Shown: positions 18,491-27,293 of the stretch, piece by piece
How the letters are laid out: every line of letters begins with the position of its first letter
Numbering within the stretch: the stretch's first letter is position 1
Assembly (NCBI GenBank): GCA_040384325.1
Contig: JAZKJL010000006.1
Coordinates: 62,001-126,000, forward strand
Direction of reading: 5' to 3'
Length of the DNA stretch: 64,000 bases
Origin: JACMLX01 sp040384325
GTDB taxonomy: Bacteria > Gemmatimonadota > Gemmatimonadetes > Gemmatimonadales > Gemmatimonadaceae
Position numbers and translations under genes: made by a program
Notes under the pieces: generated by a model
The model's input: only the letters and a program-made list of their open reading frames with translations
What the model was told of the DNA's origin: nothing
Database searches by the model: none

Positions 18491-20143
18491 GTGACACATA
18501 TCTCCCGCCGGGGATTTCTCTCCTCTGCATCGCTGGCAGCAGCCGGCGTGGCTGGTTTTCCGCGGCTCGCGCAGTCGTTGGGATCCTTCGACGACTCCGT
18601 CGTCGTGGAGACGTCATTCGGGAAGGTTCGCGGCGCACGCGAGGGCGAAGTGAGCGTGTTCCGGGGCATCCCCTACGCGGGTCGCATCTCGGGCGACCGC
18701 CGCTTCCGCCGCCCCGCGCCGCTCGAGGCGTGGACCGGTGTTCGCGACGCCTTGCGACTCGGTCCGCCCGCCATGCAGCCCGGGCGGCAAGCCACCGCGG
18801 ACGAGCCGGCACCGGCCGAGGACTGTCTCGTGCTGAACGTGTGGACGCCGGGCGCGGACCAGCGGCGACGCCCGGTGATGTTCTACAGCCACGGTGGTGG
18901 ATACGTCTCGGGATCAGCCGGAAGCCGAGGACAGGATGGGTCGAATCTGGCGCGTGCGTTCGATGTCGTGGTCGTGGAGACGAATCATCGGCTCGGCCTG
19001 CTCGGCTTCCTGTACCTCGAAGAGGTTGCGGGCGAAGCTTACGCGGGCTCCGGCAACAACGGCGTGCTCGACATCGTCGACGGGCTGCGGTGGGTGCGGC
19101 AGAACATCGCCGCATTCGGCGGCGACCCGTCGAACGTGATGATCTTCGGCGAGTCGGGCGGCGGCGGGAAGACGTCGTGTCTGTATGCGATGCCGGGTGC
19201 GGCGCCGTACTTCAACAAGGCGTCCATCGAGAGCGGACCTGGCGTGCGCATGATGACGCGAGCTGCGGCCGCGGAGACGACGTCGCGCGTGCTGCGGCAG
19301 ATGAACCTCGCGCCGAGCGAGTGGCGTCGATTGCTGGAGGCGAGCACGGCCGACCTGCTCGTGGTGCAGGCGCAGCTCCCGCCGGTCGCGCCGGATCAGA
19401 CGGTGAGACCGCGCGGATCGGCGCGCGCCGCGCCTTCGGGATTCTCGCCCGTCGTCGATGGCGTGGCGCTGCCGCACCACCCGTTCGATCCGACGGCGCC
19501 GGCGCTCTCGCGCGCCAAGCCGCTCCTCGTCGGATGGAACGAGGATGAGTACAACTTCTTCGCCTGGCAGCGGAGGGACGCGAGCGGGTACGGGGTCGAC
19601 TTCGACGGCGTGCGCGCGAAGCTGGAGCCGCGATTCGGTGCAGACACGACGCGCATCATCGACACATATCGGAACAGTCGTCCGTCCGCGTCGGCGACGG
19701 ACGTTTACGTGGAGGTCGAGTCGGTGACGATGATGGGGCTCGGCTCCATTGAAATCGCGGAGCGGAAGGCAGCGCAGCATGCAGCGCCGGTGTACCTCTA
19801 CAACTTCGGCTACAAATCCGAGGCGAAAGTGCCGGGCACGGACTACCCGATGGGCGCGCCGCACGCCGCGGACATCGCGTTCAAGTTCAACAATGTGTCG
19901 GGCCCGAGCCCTTTCTCGGGGAATCGACCGGAGCGTTTGGCGGCGTCGCACAACTTCGCCGAGTTCTGGACGACATTCGCGCGGACCGGCCGCCCGTCGG
20001 CCACCGGGCAGCCAACGTGGCCCGCGTACGACCTCGTCCGGCGCCCGATGATGCGCATCGACAGCGTGTGCGAGGTGATCAACGACCGACACAAACTGGA
20101 GCGCGAGATGTGGACATCGCTCGGCTATATCGTGCAGGCCTGA
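18491..20143 (+). CDS. Tat-exported type B carboxylesterase
   Basis: 550 residues from the GTG at 18491. The N-terminus SRRGFLSSASLAAAGVAG is a twin-arginine signal. The type B carboxylesterase domain shows VFRGIPYAGR, EDCLVLNVWTPGAD, the oxyanion loop SHGGGYVSGSAG, the nucleophile elbow FGESGGGGK, an acid-region candidate WNEDEYNFF and a catalytic-His candidate in GAPHAADIAFKF. It ends the rhamnose locus on the same strand, about 100 bp after lutC, and could act on acylated or esterified plant glycosides; that is inferred from location. Confidence 0.85.
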   Translation: MTHISRRGFLSSASLAAAGVAGFPRLAQSLGSFDDSVVVETSFGKVRGAREGEVSVFRGIPYAGRISGDRRFRRPAPLEAWTGVRDALRLGPPAMQPGRQATADEPAPAEDCLVLNVWTPGADQRRRPVMFYSHGGGYVSGSAGSRGQDGSNLARAFDVVVVETNHRLGLLGFLYLEEVAGEAYAGSGNNGVLDIVDGLRWVRQNIAAFGGDPSNVMIFGESGGGGKTSCLYAMPGAAPYFNKASIESGPGVRMMTRAAAAETTSRVLRQMNLAPSEWRRLLEASTADLLVVQAQLPPVAPDQTVRPRGSARAAPSGFSPVVDGVALPHHPFDPTAPALSRAKPLLVGWNEDEYNFFAWQRRDASGYGVDFDGVRAKLEPRFGADTTRIIDTYRNSRPSASATDVYVEVESVTMMGLGSIEIAERKAAQHAAPVYLYNFGYKSEAKVPGTDYPMGAPHAADIAFKFNNVSGPSPFSGNRPERLAASHNFAEFWTTFARTGRPSATGQPTWPAYDLVRRPMMRIDSVCEVINDRHKLEREMWTSLGYIVQA

Positions 20144-20185
20144 CACTGCGGTTGTCAGCTCTCGCCGCACGCGGCGGGTCACGGC

Positions 20186-20527
20186 CTACATGACGACCTA
20201 CTGGGACTTGGGGTGGCACTCGACGACGCCGGGCAGCGCCTTGCGCTCAGCGCGGAACCGGACGCGTTCGACGGGGACCGCGCCACGTGGGGCCTCGTGA
20301 GGGCGCAGCTGTTCCACTGGCGCGGCGACACGGTGGCGGCGCGCGTGTGGGGGGATACGGCGCGCGGCACTTCGCCCGTCAGCTGCGGGCCGCGCCGGAG
20401 GATGGGCAGCTACACGCGCTCCATGGGCTCGCGCTTCCACGTGTCGAGGGCATGGCTCCGCATCGACCCGTCGTTCGCGCCGCTGCGGGGCGACGCGCGC
20501 TTCGAGCGGATGGTCGCAGGGCAGTAG
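20186..20527 (+). pseudogene. decayed 3' end of a TPR-type Ser/Thr kinase gene
   Basis: Pieces of a kinase C-terminal TPR domain lie in three frames: TTYWDLGW (20193-20216), ALDDAGQRLALSAEPDAFDG and on to GDTA (20216-20370), then QLRAAPEDGQLHALHGLAL in another frame (about 20370-20440), then WLRIDPSFAPLRGDARFERM back in the second frame, ending at the TAG at 20527. The section that normally separates the last two pieces is missing, so there is at least one internal deletion plus frameshifts. No kinase domain is left. It stops 3 bp before the distal queG fragment. Confidence 0.6.
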
Positions 20528-20530
20528 TGG

Positions 20531-20866
20531 TCAGCTGCCGTTCGCCGACCGTTGCACGCGCGTGATGGCCCATGCTGCGTGTTCTCGCAGCAAGGGCTCC
20601 TCATGCTGCAGCATCGCATCGAGCAACGGCAGATCCGCATCGGTACCGACGTTGCCCAGGACCACCACCGCGTTGCGCTGCACGCGCAGCGTCGCGCGTT
20701 TCATCGGCGAGTGCTTGAACGCCGCGCTGAACTCCGCCTGTGACAGCTGCAACAGATCACGAGCGAGCGTCCGTGCATCCTTGTCGGCGACTGCAGGGCG
20801 CGCGTCAAGCACGCTCGGTGAGCTGCTCCGAACAGTTCATATTCCAGTGGCAGACGGACTGACACC
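20531..20866 (-). pseudogene. queG: displaced queG 3' end, copy 1 (keeps the native HEAT-like tail)
   Basis: Reading the minus strand, the fragment begins at codons for CQSVCHWN, i.e. within the second 4Fe-4S motif of epoxyqueuosine reductase. After ERA there is a stop and frame change, then DARTLARDLLQLSQAEFSAAFKHSPMKR and RNAVVVLGNVGTDADLPLL, and a HEAT-like end (LQHEEPLLREHAAWAITR) to the TGA at 20531. It is the most diverged copy and the only one with the complete family tail, so it is probably the original end of the live gene 13 kb away. It lacks a start and is broken. Confidence 0.85.
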
Positions 20867-20897
20867 TGTGTCGGTATGCGAGTTCTGAAGTCACGCT
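20867..20897. repeat. conserved junction sequence 1 of the queG array
   Basis: Abuts queG fragment 1 on its 5' (higher-coordinate) side. Plus-strand core TGTGTCGGTATGCG followed by GAAGTCACGCT. It is the most diverged of four copies (20867, 21912, 27257, 30134), all of which share TGTGTCGGTAT next to a queG fragment and a final CGCT. Confidence 0.65.
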
Positions 20898-20921
20898 CGA
20901 CTGCGGAGCACGGGCGCTGCG

Positions 20922-21383
20922 TCAGTCCTCGTCCCGTGGATTCTCTCCGAGCGACTCGAGGTCACCAAGATCCTTGTAGCGGCCCGTCGCGCGCTTGTTG
21001 CGCACCAGGTCGTCGCGCCCGATGAACGGGACCTCGATGGTGTCGACACGATGCAGCACGCGGGATGCCCACGCAGAGTCGAAGGTGAGCCCGGTGACGT
21101 CTGTGAGTACATCGATCCGGCGCGGCGGCAGGCCAATCTGGATCACTGTCTCCGGCGTTTCGAGGTCCGAGGGTCCGACGCCCAGTGCCGAGGCCGGGAC
21201 GCCAAACGCCACCATCGCACGCCACACCAGCGCGACGTTCGCCGGCGAGCGGTCGATCCAGATGTCGATGTCACCGGTCGCGCGTGGGACGCCATGAACG
21301 GCCAGCGCGTGTGCGCCGACGACCAGAAATCGCGCCTCGACCGCGAGCAGCGCCGCGAGGAAGTCAACGAAGTCGGGATTCAT
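20922..21383 (-). CDS. MNT/AbiEii-like nucleotidyltransferase
   Basis: 153 residues from the ATG at 21383. The Pol-beta-type nucleotidyltransferase core is visible: VVGAHALAVHG followed by TGDIDIWID with the two metal-binding acids, then RRIDVLTDVTGL. Proteins of this type occur as type IV-like toxin or antitoxin partners and as lone accessory genes. No partner gene is next to it. It is the only cargo of the first inserted unit, ending 25 bp from junction sequence 1. The ATG lies in an MNPDFVDFLAALL start typical of this family. Function beyond nucleotidyl transfer is unknown. Confidence 0.75.
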   Translation of the reverse strand: MNPDFVDFLAALLAVEARFLVVGAHALAVHGVPRATGDIDIWIDRSPANVALVWRAMVAFGVPASALGVGPSDLETPETVIQIGLPPRRIDVLTDVTGLTFDSAWASRVLHRVDTIEVPFIGRDDLVRNKRATGRYKDLGDLESLGENPRDED

Positions 21384-21687
21384 GCAGAGGTCAGCACTCA
21401 GGGCGGCGTTCGCGCACCACGGGTGTGGGCCGCAATGGCGAGACCACGACCGGCGCGTCAGCACGCGCGTACGTCGGCAGATCATGCCCCGCGAGGGCCC
21501 ATGCCTCCGTCGTGAGCGTCGCGACGAGTGCGAGTCGAGACACCGCCGTTCCGACTCCGCTCAAGCCAGCATCCGGCGCGGAGTGGAGGGGGCGAACGGT
21601 GATGGAAACAGGCTCGCTGGTCATGCGCACAAAGTTAGTCGGCGGCGGCATACCGCATGGCGGCCGCACCGCCGTATCCCGAAAGGT

Positions 21688-21911
21688 ATCCACGTTCCGG
21701 AGCGCCACCGCCGCGTTCCGCCGCAGCCCCGCCAGCTTCGCCCGCTTCATCGGTGATTTCCGGAACGCCGCGCTGAACTGCGCCTGATCCAGCGACAGGA
21801 TGTCCCGCGCCAGCGTCACCGCATCCTTCCCCGCGATGAACTCCCGCGCCCGGAACGGCGAATGCTCCGCCAGCGCCTGCGAGAACTTCACGTTCCACGG
21901 GCACACGTCCT
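21688..21911 (-). pseudogene. queG: displaced queG 3' end, copy 2
   Basis: On the minus strand, codons for CPWNVKFSQALAEHSPFRA through DAVTLARDILSLDQAQFSAA and KSPMKRAKLAGLRRNAAVAL are intact and in frame, matching live queG residues about 231-310. Homology then ends (RNVDTFRD) at the same place where the live gene stops resembling the family. There is no start codon and no N-terminal domain, so it cannot make a working enzyme. Confidence 0.88.
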
Positions 21912-21948
21912 GGGAGATGTGTCGGTATAACCGTTTCGAGATATCGCT
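21912..21948. repeat. conserved junction sequence 2 of the queG array
   Basis: Plus strand GGGAGATGTGTCGGTATAAC then CGTTTCGAGATATCGCT. Its first 25 bases, together with the preceding T (21911-21936), are identical to junction 3 (27256-27281). It contains CGGT-ATA-ACCG, a 4-bp inverted repeat around a 3-bp centre. Confidence 0.75.
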
Positions 21949-22083
21949 CGATACGGGTAGGGCGACGCTCGGGCGTGACCACGAGCGGTCGGACGTCCTC
22001 CGCCTCCCGCGTTGACTTCCGGCAACGCCTGTTCAAGATTCATGAAACATGAACAGGCCGCAGCTCCCGTCCTCCTCTGATCC

Positions 22084-22611
22084 ATGCCTCCCCTCAAGCC
22101 GCAAGACATCGCCGTCGCACTGCAGCTGGCTCTGACGCCCGGATCGACGTACGCCGCGCTCGCCGCCGCGACCGGGATCAGTCAAGGCGAGGTGCACAAT
22201 GCCGTCCGACGCCTGCGCGGCGCTCGATTGGTCCTTACCGCCGCGACGCAGGTGCACAGCCCGGCGCTGCTGGAGTTCCTCGGCTCAGGCGTGCCGTACG
22301 CCTTCCCGGCGGAGGCGGGGGCCGAGTCACGCGGTGTGCCAACGTCGCATTCGGCGGGCGTGCTCGGTGGTGAATTCAGCACGGCGGAGCCACTCGTCTG
22401 GCCCAGCGTCGAGGGCCGTGTGCGTGGCGCCAGTGTGGTCCCGCTGTATGAGGGAGCGGCAGCGACGGCGGCGCGGAACCCGGCGCTCTACGAATTGCTT
22501 GCCCTCGTCGATGCCGTGCGCCTCGGCCGCGCGCGGGAACGCACGCGTGCGAAACAGCTGCTGCGAGAGCGGATCGTCGCGGCATCGGCGCCGGCGGGGA
22601 CTTCGGCGTGA
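22084..22611 (+). CDS. winged-helix DNA-binding protein
   Basis: 175 residues. The N-terminal 60 residues (LALTPGSTYAALAAATGISQGEVHNAVRRLRGARLV) form a MarR/IclR-like winged helix. The rest has a pattern seen in regulator proteins that accompany nucleotidyltransferase genes (VPYAFPAEAG, AEPLVWPSVEG, PALYELLALVDAVRLGRARER). The next gene is indeed a nucleotidyltransferase, now broken, so this is probably the surviving half of a toxin-antitoxin-like pair. It is the first gene after junction 2. Confidence 0.7.
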   Translation: MPPLKPQDIAVALQLALTPGSTYAALAAATGISQGEVHNAVRRLRGARLVLTAATQVHSPALLEFLGSGVPYAFPAEAGAESRGVPTSHSAGVLGGEFSTAEPLVWPSVEGRVRGASVVPLYEGAAATAARNPALYELLALVDAVRLGRARERTRAKQLLRERIVAASAPAGTSA

Positions 22612-22800
22612 CCGACGTGCAACGCACCGAATCGCGGCCGCCTCCTGCGCACGGCACGACTGCTCCGATCGCTGCTCAGTGAGCTCGTGTTCGTCGGCGG
22701 ACAGGTCGCGGAGTTGCTCGTCACCGATCCCGCGGCGGTCCGTGTCCGTCCGACGGATGATGTCGATGTCGTGGTGCCCCCCGCCCCAGTGTCCGCGCGT
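22608..22800 (+). pseudogene. broken nucleotidyltransferase gene
   Basis: The GTG at 22608 overlaps the winged-helix gene by 4 bases (GTGA), the usual coupling, but that frame stops after 24 codons. The family sequence continues in another frame as LLRTARLLRSLLSELVFVGGQVAELLVTDP and RVRPTDDVDVVV, the nucleotidyltransferase core with both metal acids. Similarity ends near 22785-22800, so the gene has a 5' frameshift and has lost its 3' part. Confidence 0.6.
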
Positions 22801-22812
22801 CGTGTTCTCGCT

Positions 22813-23067
22813 TCAGTGGCTCGTCGTGCTATAGCCGCCGCGCACGATCGTGACGGTTGCGGCGGCGCTCTGACCCTGCTGGACGGTCACGATCGCGGAC
22901 GCCGCCGTGATGCCGAGGGTGACGGTGGTCGGTGGACGTTCGGCGGGTGCCCCAGGACCGTCGGAGCTGCCGCCGCACGCGGCGAGGGCAGAGGCATACA
23001 CAGCGGCGAGCAAGCGGTACGAGGCGCGCCGGGAGCGTCTGGCGGGTGTGAGAATGGAGGCGGACAT
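22813..23067 (-). pseudogene. truncated Ig/BACON-like lipoprotein
   Basis: 84 residues from the ATG at 23067. It has a lipoprotein signal with the lipobox LAAC followed by GGSSDGPG and the start of a beta-sandwich domain (TVTLGITAASAIVTVQQGQ, TVTIVRGGYS). Such domains repeat in long surface lipoproteins; here the frame closes after part of one domain (TTSH, stop). The truncation meets the broken end of the nucleotidyltransferase within about 30 bp, marking a deletion or recombination scar. Confidence 0.5.
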
Positions 23068-23415
23068 TGTTGTGGGGGCGGAAGATGGATGGGCGCCGGC
23101 TCCAGTACCGGCAGCTCCGCCATCACAGTCGTTCGCCATCTCCTTCCGCGCGTGAGTCGTTCGACCCGGCCCGCCTGCCTCGAACCAACCCGAGCCATTC
23201 GACGACTCGCACGACGGTGCATGCTTCTCGTGCTCGTGCTTCCGGACGCACCCGGCGGGCCCGTCACACCTGCGAACCGACGCGATCCGAAGGCTTCTTT
23301 CACGTCGACCCGGCGCGCATCTTATCTCACTCCTCCGCCCAGCTCGGCAGCACGGTGAGCATCGGCTCTCCGCCGGCCGCGCCGGACGCCGCCTTCGCGC
23401 CACTACGCACGCCGC
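23068..23415. other. 348-bp intergenic stretch with no recognised gene
   Basis: Lies between the truncated lipoprotein (minus) and the TPR kinase (plus), so it should hold both promoters. I see no family-like protein in any frame, no repeat and no clear promoter boxes. Confidence 0.5.
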
Positions 23416-26400
23416 ATGACTGGTCATGTCGTCGCCACGCTGTTCGGTGAGCTCGTCGAGCTGAGCGACGCAGAGCGCGCGCAGCGCTTGGCGGCTCTGG
23501 AAGCCGGCGATCCCGCCGTCGCGCGCGAACTGCGTGCGCTGCTCGACGTCGACGCCGGCGGCCCCGACTTCTTCGGACTGCACACGCGCCAAACGGCCAG
23601 CACCAGCGACGCGGATCCCCGGTCGGATCCCGCCATCAGCCGTGGGGAGCAGATCGGTCCGTATCGCATCGAGCAGCCCATCGGTCGCGGCGGCATGGGT
23701 GCGGTCTGGCTGGCACAGGACGCACGGCTCGGCCGCCAGGTCGCGTTGAAATTCCTGCGGCTTCCGGAACCGGAGCCGGGTGCGGCCGCCGCCGAAACGC
23801 GCCGATCGATGCGCTCCCGATTCCTCGTGGAAGCGCGCGCTGCCGCCAGCATCGATCATCCGAACGTCGCCGGCATCTACGACGTGGGTGGCGCCAACGA
23901 TGGACGGCTCTACATCGCCATGGCCTACTGTGCCGGCGGATCGCTCGCGGATCGTCTCGCCAGCGCTGCCGTGCCATGGCGCGACGCCGTACGAATCGCG
24001 AGCGAAGTGGCGGCCGGCCTCGCGGCGGCGCACGAGCGCGGTGTCATTCACCGCGACCTCAAGCCCGCCAACGTGCTGTTCGATGCGAGCGGCACGGTGC
24101 GACTGGCCGACTTCGGCATCGCCCGCATGGAAGGCGCTGGCGTCACCGCCAGCGGCGTGGTGGTCGGGACCCTCGCCTACCTGGCGCCGGAACTGCTGCG
24201 TGGCAACACGGCCGATGCGCGTTCGGACCTCTGGGCGCTTGGCGTCACGTTGTACGAGATCCTGCGCGGTGAACGACCGTTCGCCGGCGACTCGCACGCC
24301 TCGTTGATGCACGCGGTGCTGCACCTGGACCCGGAGCCACTCACCGCGCTGGCACCCGACGTGCCGCGCGAGCTGCTCGAGCTGGTGTCGCAACTGCTCG
24401 CGAAGAACGCCGCCGATCGGCCGACGGCGGCGGCGCAGGTGTGGCAGCGGCTGCAGTCGCTACGTGATCAGCCCCCGACACCGACGTCGGGTGAGCGACC
24501 GGCACCGATCGCGGCGGATCCGCGAGCACCGTCGATCCCGCAGAATGCCGCGGGGCACCGTGGCGCACGCACGAACGATCATGCTGCTGCGCGACGCGCA
24601 TCGACAGCGGTGCCCGCTGCAGCGCACTGGCGCTCGCGTCGCCGCACACTGCTCGCACTCGGCGTGGTGCTTGCCGCTGCCACGGGGGTCTGGCTGCGCC
24701 GTAACTCAGCAGACGCACGCATCCCATCGCTCGGCGACCGCGAAAACGTCGGCACCAGCGCCGCGCCAGGTGATGGCGCACGCACGCCAGCCGTGATCGC
24801 CGTCGGCACCGTCGGTGGCGACTCGCTGGGCGATGCCGTCAGCGGCATGCTCTCGGCGGAGATGGCGCGCACCGAAGGGACTCAGGTCATTGCCGCCGCG
24901 CGACTCCGCGACCTGATGCGCGGCACCACGGCAACCGAGTTGACGGCGGCGCAGACCGCCGGCGCCACGCAGCTGATCGATGGCACCATGCTGCGCACCA
25001 GCACCGAATGGCGGTTGGAACTGCGACGAACGGAAACCAGGACCGGCCGGGTGTTGTCGGCGCTGCGCATCAGCACCTCGGACGTGCTGGCGCTGGTCGA
25101 CAGCGCGACGTCAGCGCTCCGCCGCGATCTGCAGCGCCCGACAGCCGTGAGCCGCGCCGATGCGCGCCCGGTGCGCAATGTGGAAGCCTGGCGGCTGTAC
25201 GAGGCCGCGCGGCGTGCGCACACGGAAGGCGCCGACGAGACGGCTATCGCACAATTACGCGGCGCACTGGCGATCGACTCGACCTTCGCCATCGCCGCCT
25301 GGACGCTTGCCGCGATCGTCGGGGGCGAGAACCCTGAGTTCCTCCCACTGCTCCGGCAGGCAGCGCGCATGCGCCGCTACGCGACCCCGGTCGACTCGCT
25401 CAAGATCACCGCTGCATACTACAATGCGATCAATCAGGGTGGCGCCGGCGAGGTGCTGGATTCTGCCATCGCCCGCGACCCCGGCGACCTCGATGCACAC
25501 ATGATGCGCGCCGGTCCCACACTGGCAGAGCGAGCGGACATCGCAACGGCTCTGCGTTCCCTACGCTATGTGTACACACGCGACAGCGCGCAGATGTCGG
25601 TCCCCGGCCGCTTGCGGTGCTACGCCTGCGAGGCCGTCATTCACACGGCCACGGTGTATGAGGTCGCCGATTCGTTGCCGGCAATGGAACGAAACGCGCG
25701 GGCCGAGATTGCGCGCGACCCCACCGGCCGCCTCGGCTGGCGCTTGCTCGCACATGCCCTCGAGCGCGACGTCACGCGACACCGCGAGCTGGACGCCATC
25801 GTCGACTCGGCGATTCGGTATGGCGCGCCGGAGACGCGGCTCTATCGCCTCCGTGCGGCGACGCGTCGCGGTGATCTCCCCGCCTTCGAGCGCGCGCTGG
25901 CGCAAATGGACTGGAGCCCCGCTGATCGTGCGCATCGCGAGCCATGGGCACGCGCCGTGCTGCTGCGGAATGTGGGACAGTACGTCGCCGCACTGACGCA
26001 GGCGCGCCTGTACGCCGATGTCACGCGCGCCGGCAACCGCCCGACCGAGGATGTGCGCGAAGCGCGGGCGCTGGAGGCGGCGATCCTGCTGGACATGGGT
26101 CGCGCGCGCGAGGCGGCCGTGCTCTTCAGCGCGATTGCCCGGGAAGCGCGACCGGACCTCGACGAGAGCAAGGCTGCTCGTCAGGACGTTTTCTTCCAGA
26201 CACTTGCGGCCACGGCGCGCTATGAAGCGGGCGACACCGCCGGCCTGGCGTCGCTCGCCGACACGCTCGCGGTGCGGAGCATGACCAGCGGCTTCTCACG
26301 CGATCGCGCGCTGCACCACCATGTGCGAGGCCTGGCCATGCTGTCTCGCGGCAGCCGCGACGCGGCGCTCGGTGAGCTGCGGCGCGCGATTGTCTTTCCG

Positions 26401-26577
26401 ATCAGCGGCCTGACGCGAACCAACTGGTACTACGCGCGGGCGCTGGAGGCGACGGGGCGTCGTGCTGAGGCGGAGTATTGGTATCGTGCAGCGTCACGCG
26501 CGGAGCGGGATGGGTGGCCGTTGTATCAGAACCCGATCACGGCGCGCGCCGCGGCGCAGCGAGTGGCGGTGCGGTAG
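23416..26577 (+). CDS. transmembrane Ser/Thr protein kinase with C-terminal TPR domain
   Basis: 1053 residues. A short helical leader (residues 1-70) precedes a Hanks-type kinase domain (about 81-345): glycine loop GRGGMGAVWLA, VALKF lysine 112, catalytic loop VIHRDLKPANVLFD, LADFGIAR and YLAPELL. After a Pro/Arg-rich linker there is one membrane helix (TLLALGVVLAAATGVWL, about 413-431). The outer part has a domain with VIAAARLRDLMRG and LIDGTMLR, then helical TPR-like repeats over the last 500 residues (for example AIAQLRGALAIDSTFAIAAW). This layout suggests sensing outside and phosphorylation inside. The substrate is unknown. It is the main cargo of the second inserted unit. Confidence 0.88.
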   Translation: MTGHVVATLFGELVELSDAERAQRLAALEAGDPAVARELRALLDVDAGGPDFFGLHTRQTASTSDADPRSDPAISRGEQIGPYRIEQPIGRGGMGAVWLAQDARLGRQVALKFLRLPEPEPGAAAAETRRSMRSRFLVEARAAASIDHPNVAGIYDVGGANDGRLYIAMAYCAGGSLADRLASAAVPWRDAVRIASEVAAGLAAAHERGVIHRDLKPANVLFDASGTVRLADFGIARMEGAGVTASGVVVGTLAYLAPELLRGNTADARSDLWALGVTLYEILRGERPFAGDSHASLMHAVLHLDPEPLTALAPDVPRELLELVSQLLAKNAADRPTAAAQVWQRLQSLRDQPPTPTSGERPAPIAADPRAPSIPQNAAGHRGARTNDHAAARRASTAVPAAAHWRSRRRTLLALGVVLAAATGVWLRRNSADARIPSLGDRENVGTSAAPGDGARTPAVIAVGTVGGDSLGDAVSGMLSAEMARTEGTQVIAAARLRDLMRGTTATELTAAQTAGATQLIDGTMLRTSTEWRLELRRTETRTGRVLSALRISTSDVLALVDSATSALRRDLQRPTAVSRADARPVRNVEAWRLYEAARRAHTEGADETAIAQLRGALAIDSTFAIAAWTLAAIVGGENPEFLPLLRQAARMRRYATPVDSLKITAAYYNAINQGGAGEVLDSAIARDPGDLDAHMMRAGPTLAERADIATALRSLRYVYTRDSAQMSVPGRLRCYACEAVIHTATVYEVADSLPAMERNARAEIARDPTGRLGWRLLAHALERDVTRHRELDAIVDSAIRYGAPETRLYRLRAATRRGDLPAFERALAQMDWSPADRAHREPWARAVLLRNVGQYVAALTQARLYADVTRAGNRPTEDVREARALEAAILLDMGRAREAAVLFSAIAREARPDLDESKAARQDVFFQTLAATARYEAGDTAGLASLADTLAVRSMTSGFSRDRALHHHVRGLAMLSRGSRDAALGELRRAIVFPISGLTRTNWYYARALEATGRRAEAEYWYRAASRAERDGWPLYQNPITARAAAQRVAVR

Positions 26578-26592
26578 AGGGCGCACGATGGT

Positions 26593-26821
26593 CGCACGCT
26601 CCCAGGAGGCGCCTGCACTCGGCCACACTCTCGTCGAGCGCTGTGAGCACCTCCGCGACGTTGTGCGGAATCGTGTCACCAAGCTCTGGGAGATCGGCAG
26701 GATTCTGCGACGCGAGCGCCATCACGCTCCCCGGGTTCTGCGCGATGTGCATCGCCAGCGCACCCAGCGTGCGCGACCTCGGATGCGGCGCCCATGCAAA
26801 CTTCGCTTCAGGAACACGTTC
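26593..26821 (-). pseudogene. DinB-family gene remnant
   Basis: Minus-strand codons read ERVPEAKFAWAPHPRSRTLG, ALAMHIAQNPGSVMALASQN and NVAEVLTALDESVAECRRLL, the N-terminal half of a DinB/YfiT-type four-helix protein (the histidine of AMHIA is a metal-ligand position). Upstream codons do not look like the family's first helix and the frame leaves family sequence after LLG, so both ends appear lost. It lies between the kinase and queG fragment 3. Confidence 0.5.
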
Positions 26822-27034
26822 CTGGTGATACGCTCCGGTATGAGGTTGGTGATGCGTCCAGACGCGGCGCCCGCCGCGCCCGACATCACGGCGGAGATGC
26901 GACATGGACGCTCCACGCGCCCACTTGGTCGCTGCGAGCCGTGCACCGCGAGCAGTTCTCCGACGGCAGGGCGCCGGCGCGCGCGCGGGATCAGGATGGA
27001 CCATCGTCGCACAGCAGCGCATTGTCACTCGTGC

Positions 27035-27257
27035 CGGCTTTGCCCAAGACCACCGCCGCGTTGCGCTGCATCCCTCTCAACTTCGCCCGCTTCATCGGTG
27101 ACTTCCGGAACGCTGCGCTGAACTGCTCCTGATTCAGCGCCAGGATGTCCCGCGCCAGCGTCACCGCGTCCTTCCCCGCGATGAACTCCCGCGCCCGGAA
27201 CGGCGAATCCTCCGCCAACTCCTGCGAGAACTTCACGTTCCATGGGCAGACGGATTG
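27035..27257 (-). pseudogene. queG: displaced queG 3' end, copy 3 (almost identical to the live gene)
   Basis: Minus-strand codons give QSVCPWNVKFSQELAEDSPF to QFSAAFRKSPMKRAKLRGMQ and RNAAVVLGKAGTSDN. Bases 27153-27257 are identical over 105 bp to 33753-33857 of the live gene, much closer than the other copies, so this end was duplicated or converted recently. It keeps a few more family codons (GKAGT) than the live gene before similarity ends. No start or N-terminal domain. Confidence 0.9.
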
Positions 27258-27293
27258 GGAGATGTGTCGGTATAACCGTTTTGAGATTTCGCT
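27257..27293. repeat. conserved junction sequence 3 of the queG array
   Basis: Plus strand GGGAGATGTGTCGGTATAAC then CGTTTTGAGATTTCGCT. Immediately follows queG fragment 3. Same structure as junction 2, with two substitutions. Confidence 0.75.

Noticed and set aside
22687..23358. 223-codon frame beginning with the nucleotidyltransferase core
   Set aside because: Only the first 35 codons are family-like; beyond about 22790 it reads antisense through the truncated lipoprotein.
22813..24393. 526-codon minus-strand frame
   Set aside because: Most of it is antisense to the TPR kinase. Only the last 84 codons (from 23067) look like a protein, and they are reported as a truncated lipoprotein.
24464..24796. 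Arg/Ser/His-rich small frames over the kinase linker
   Set aside because: Out-of-frame readings of the Pro/Arg-rich linker; no independent support.
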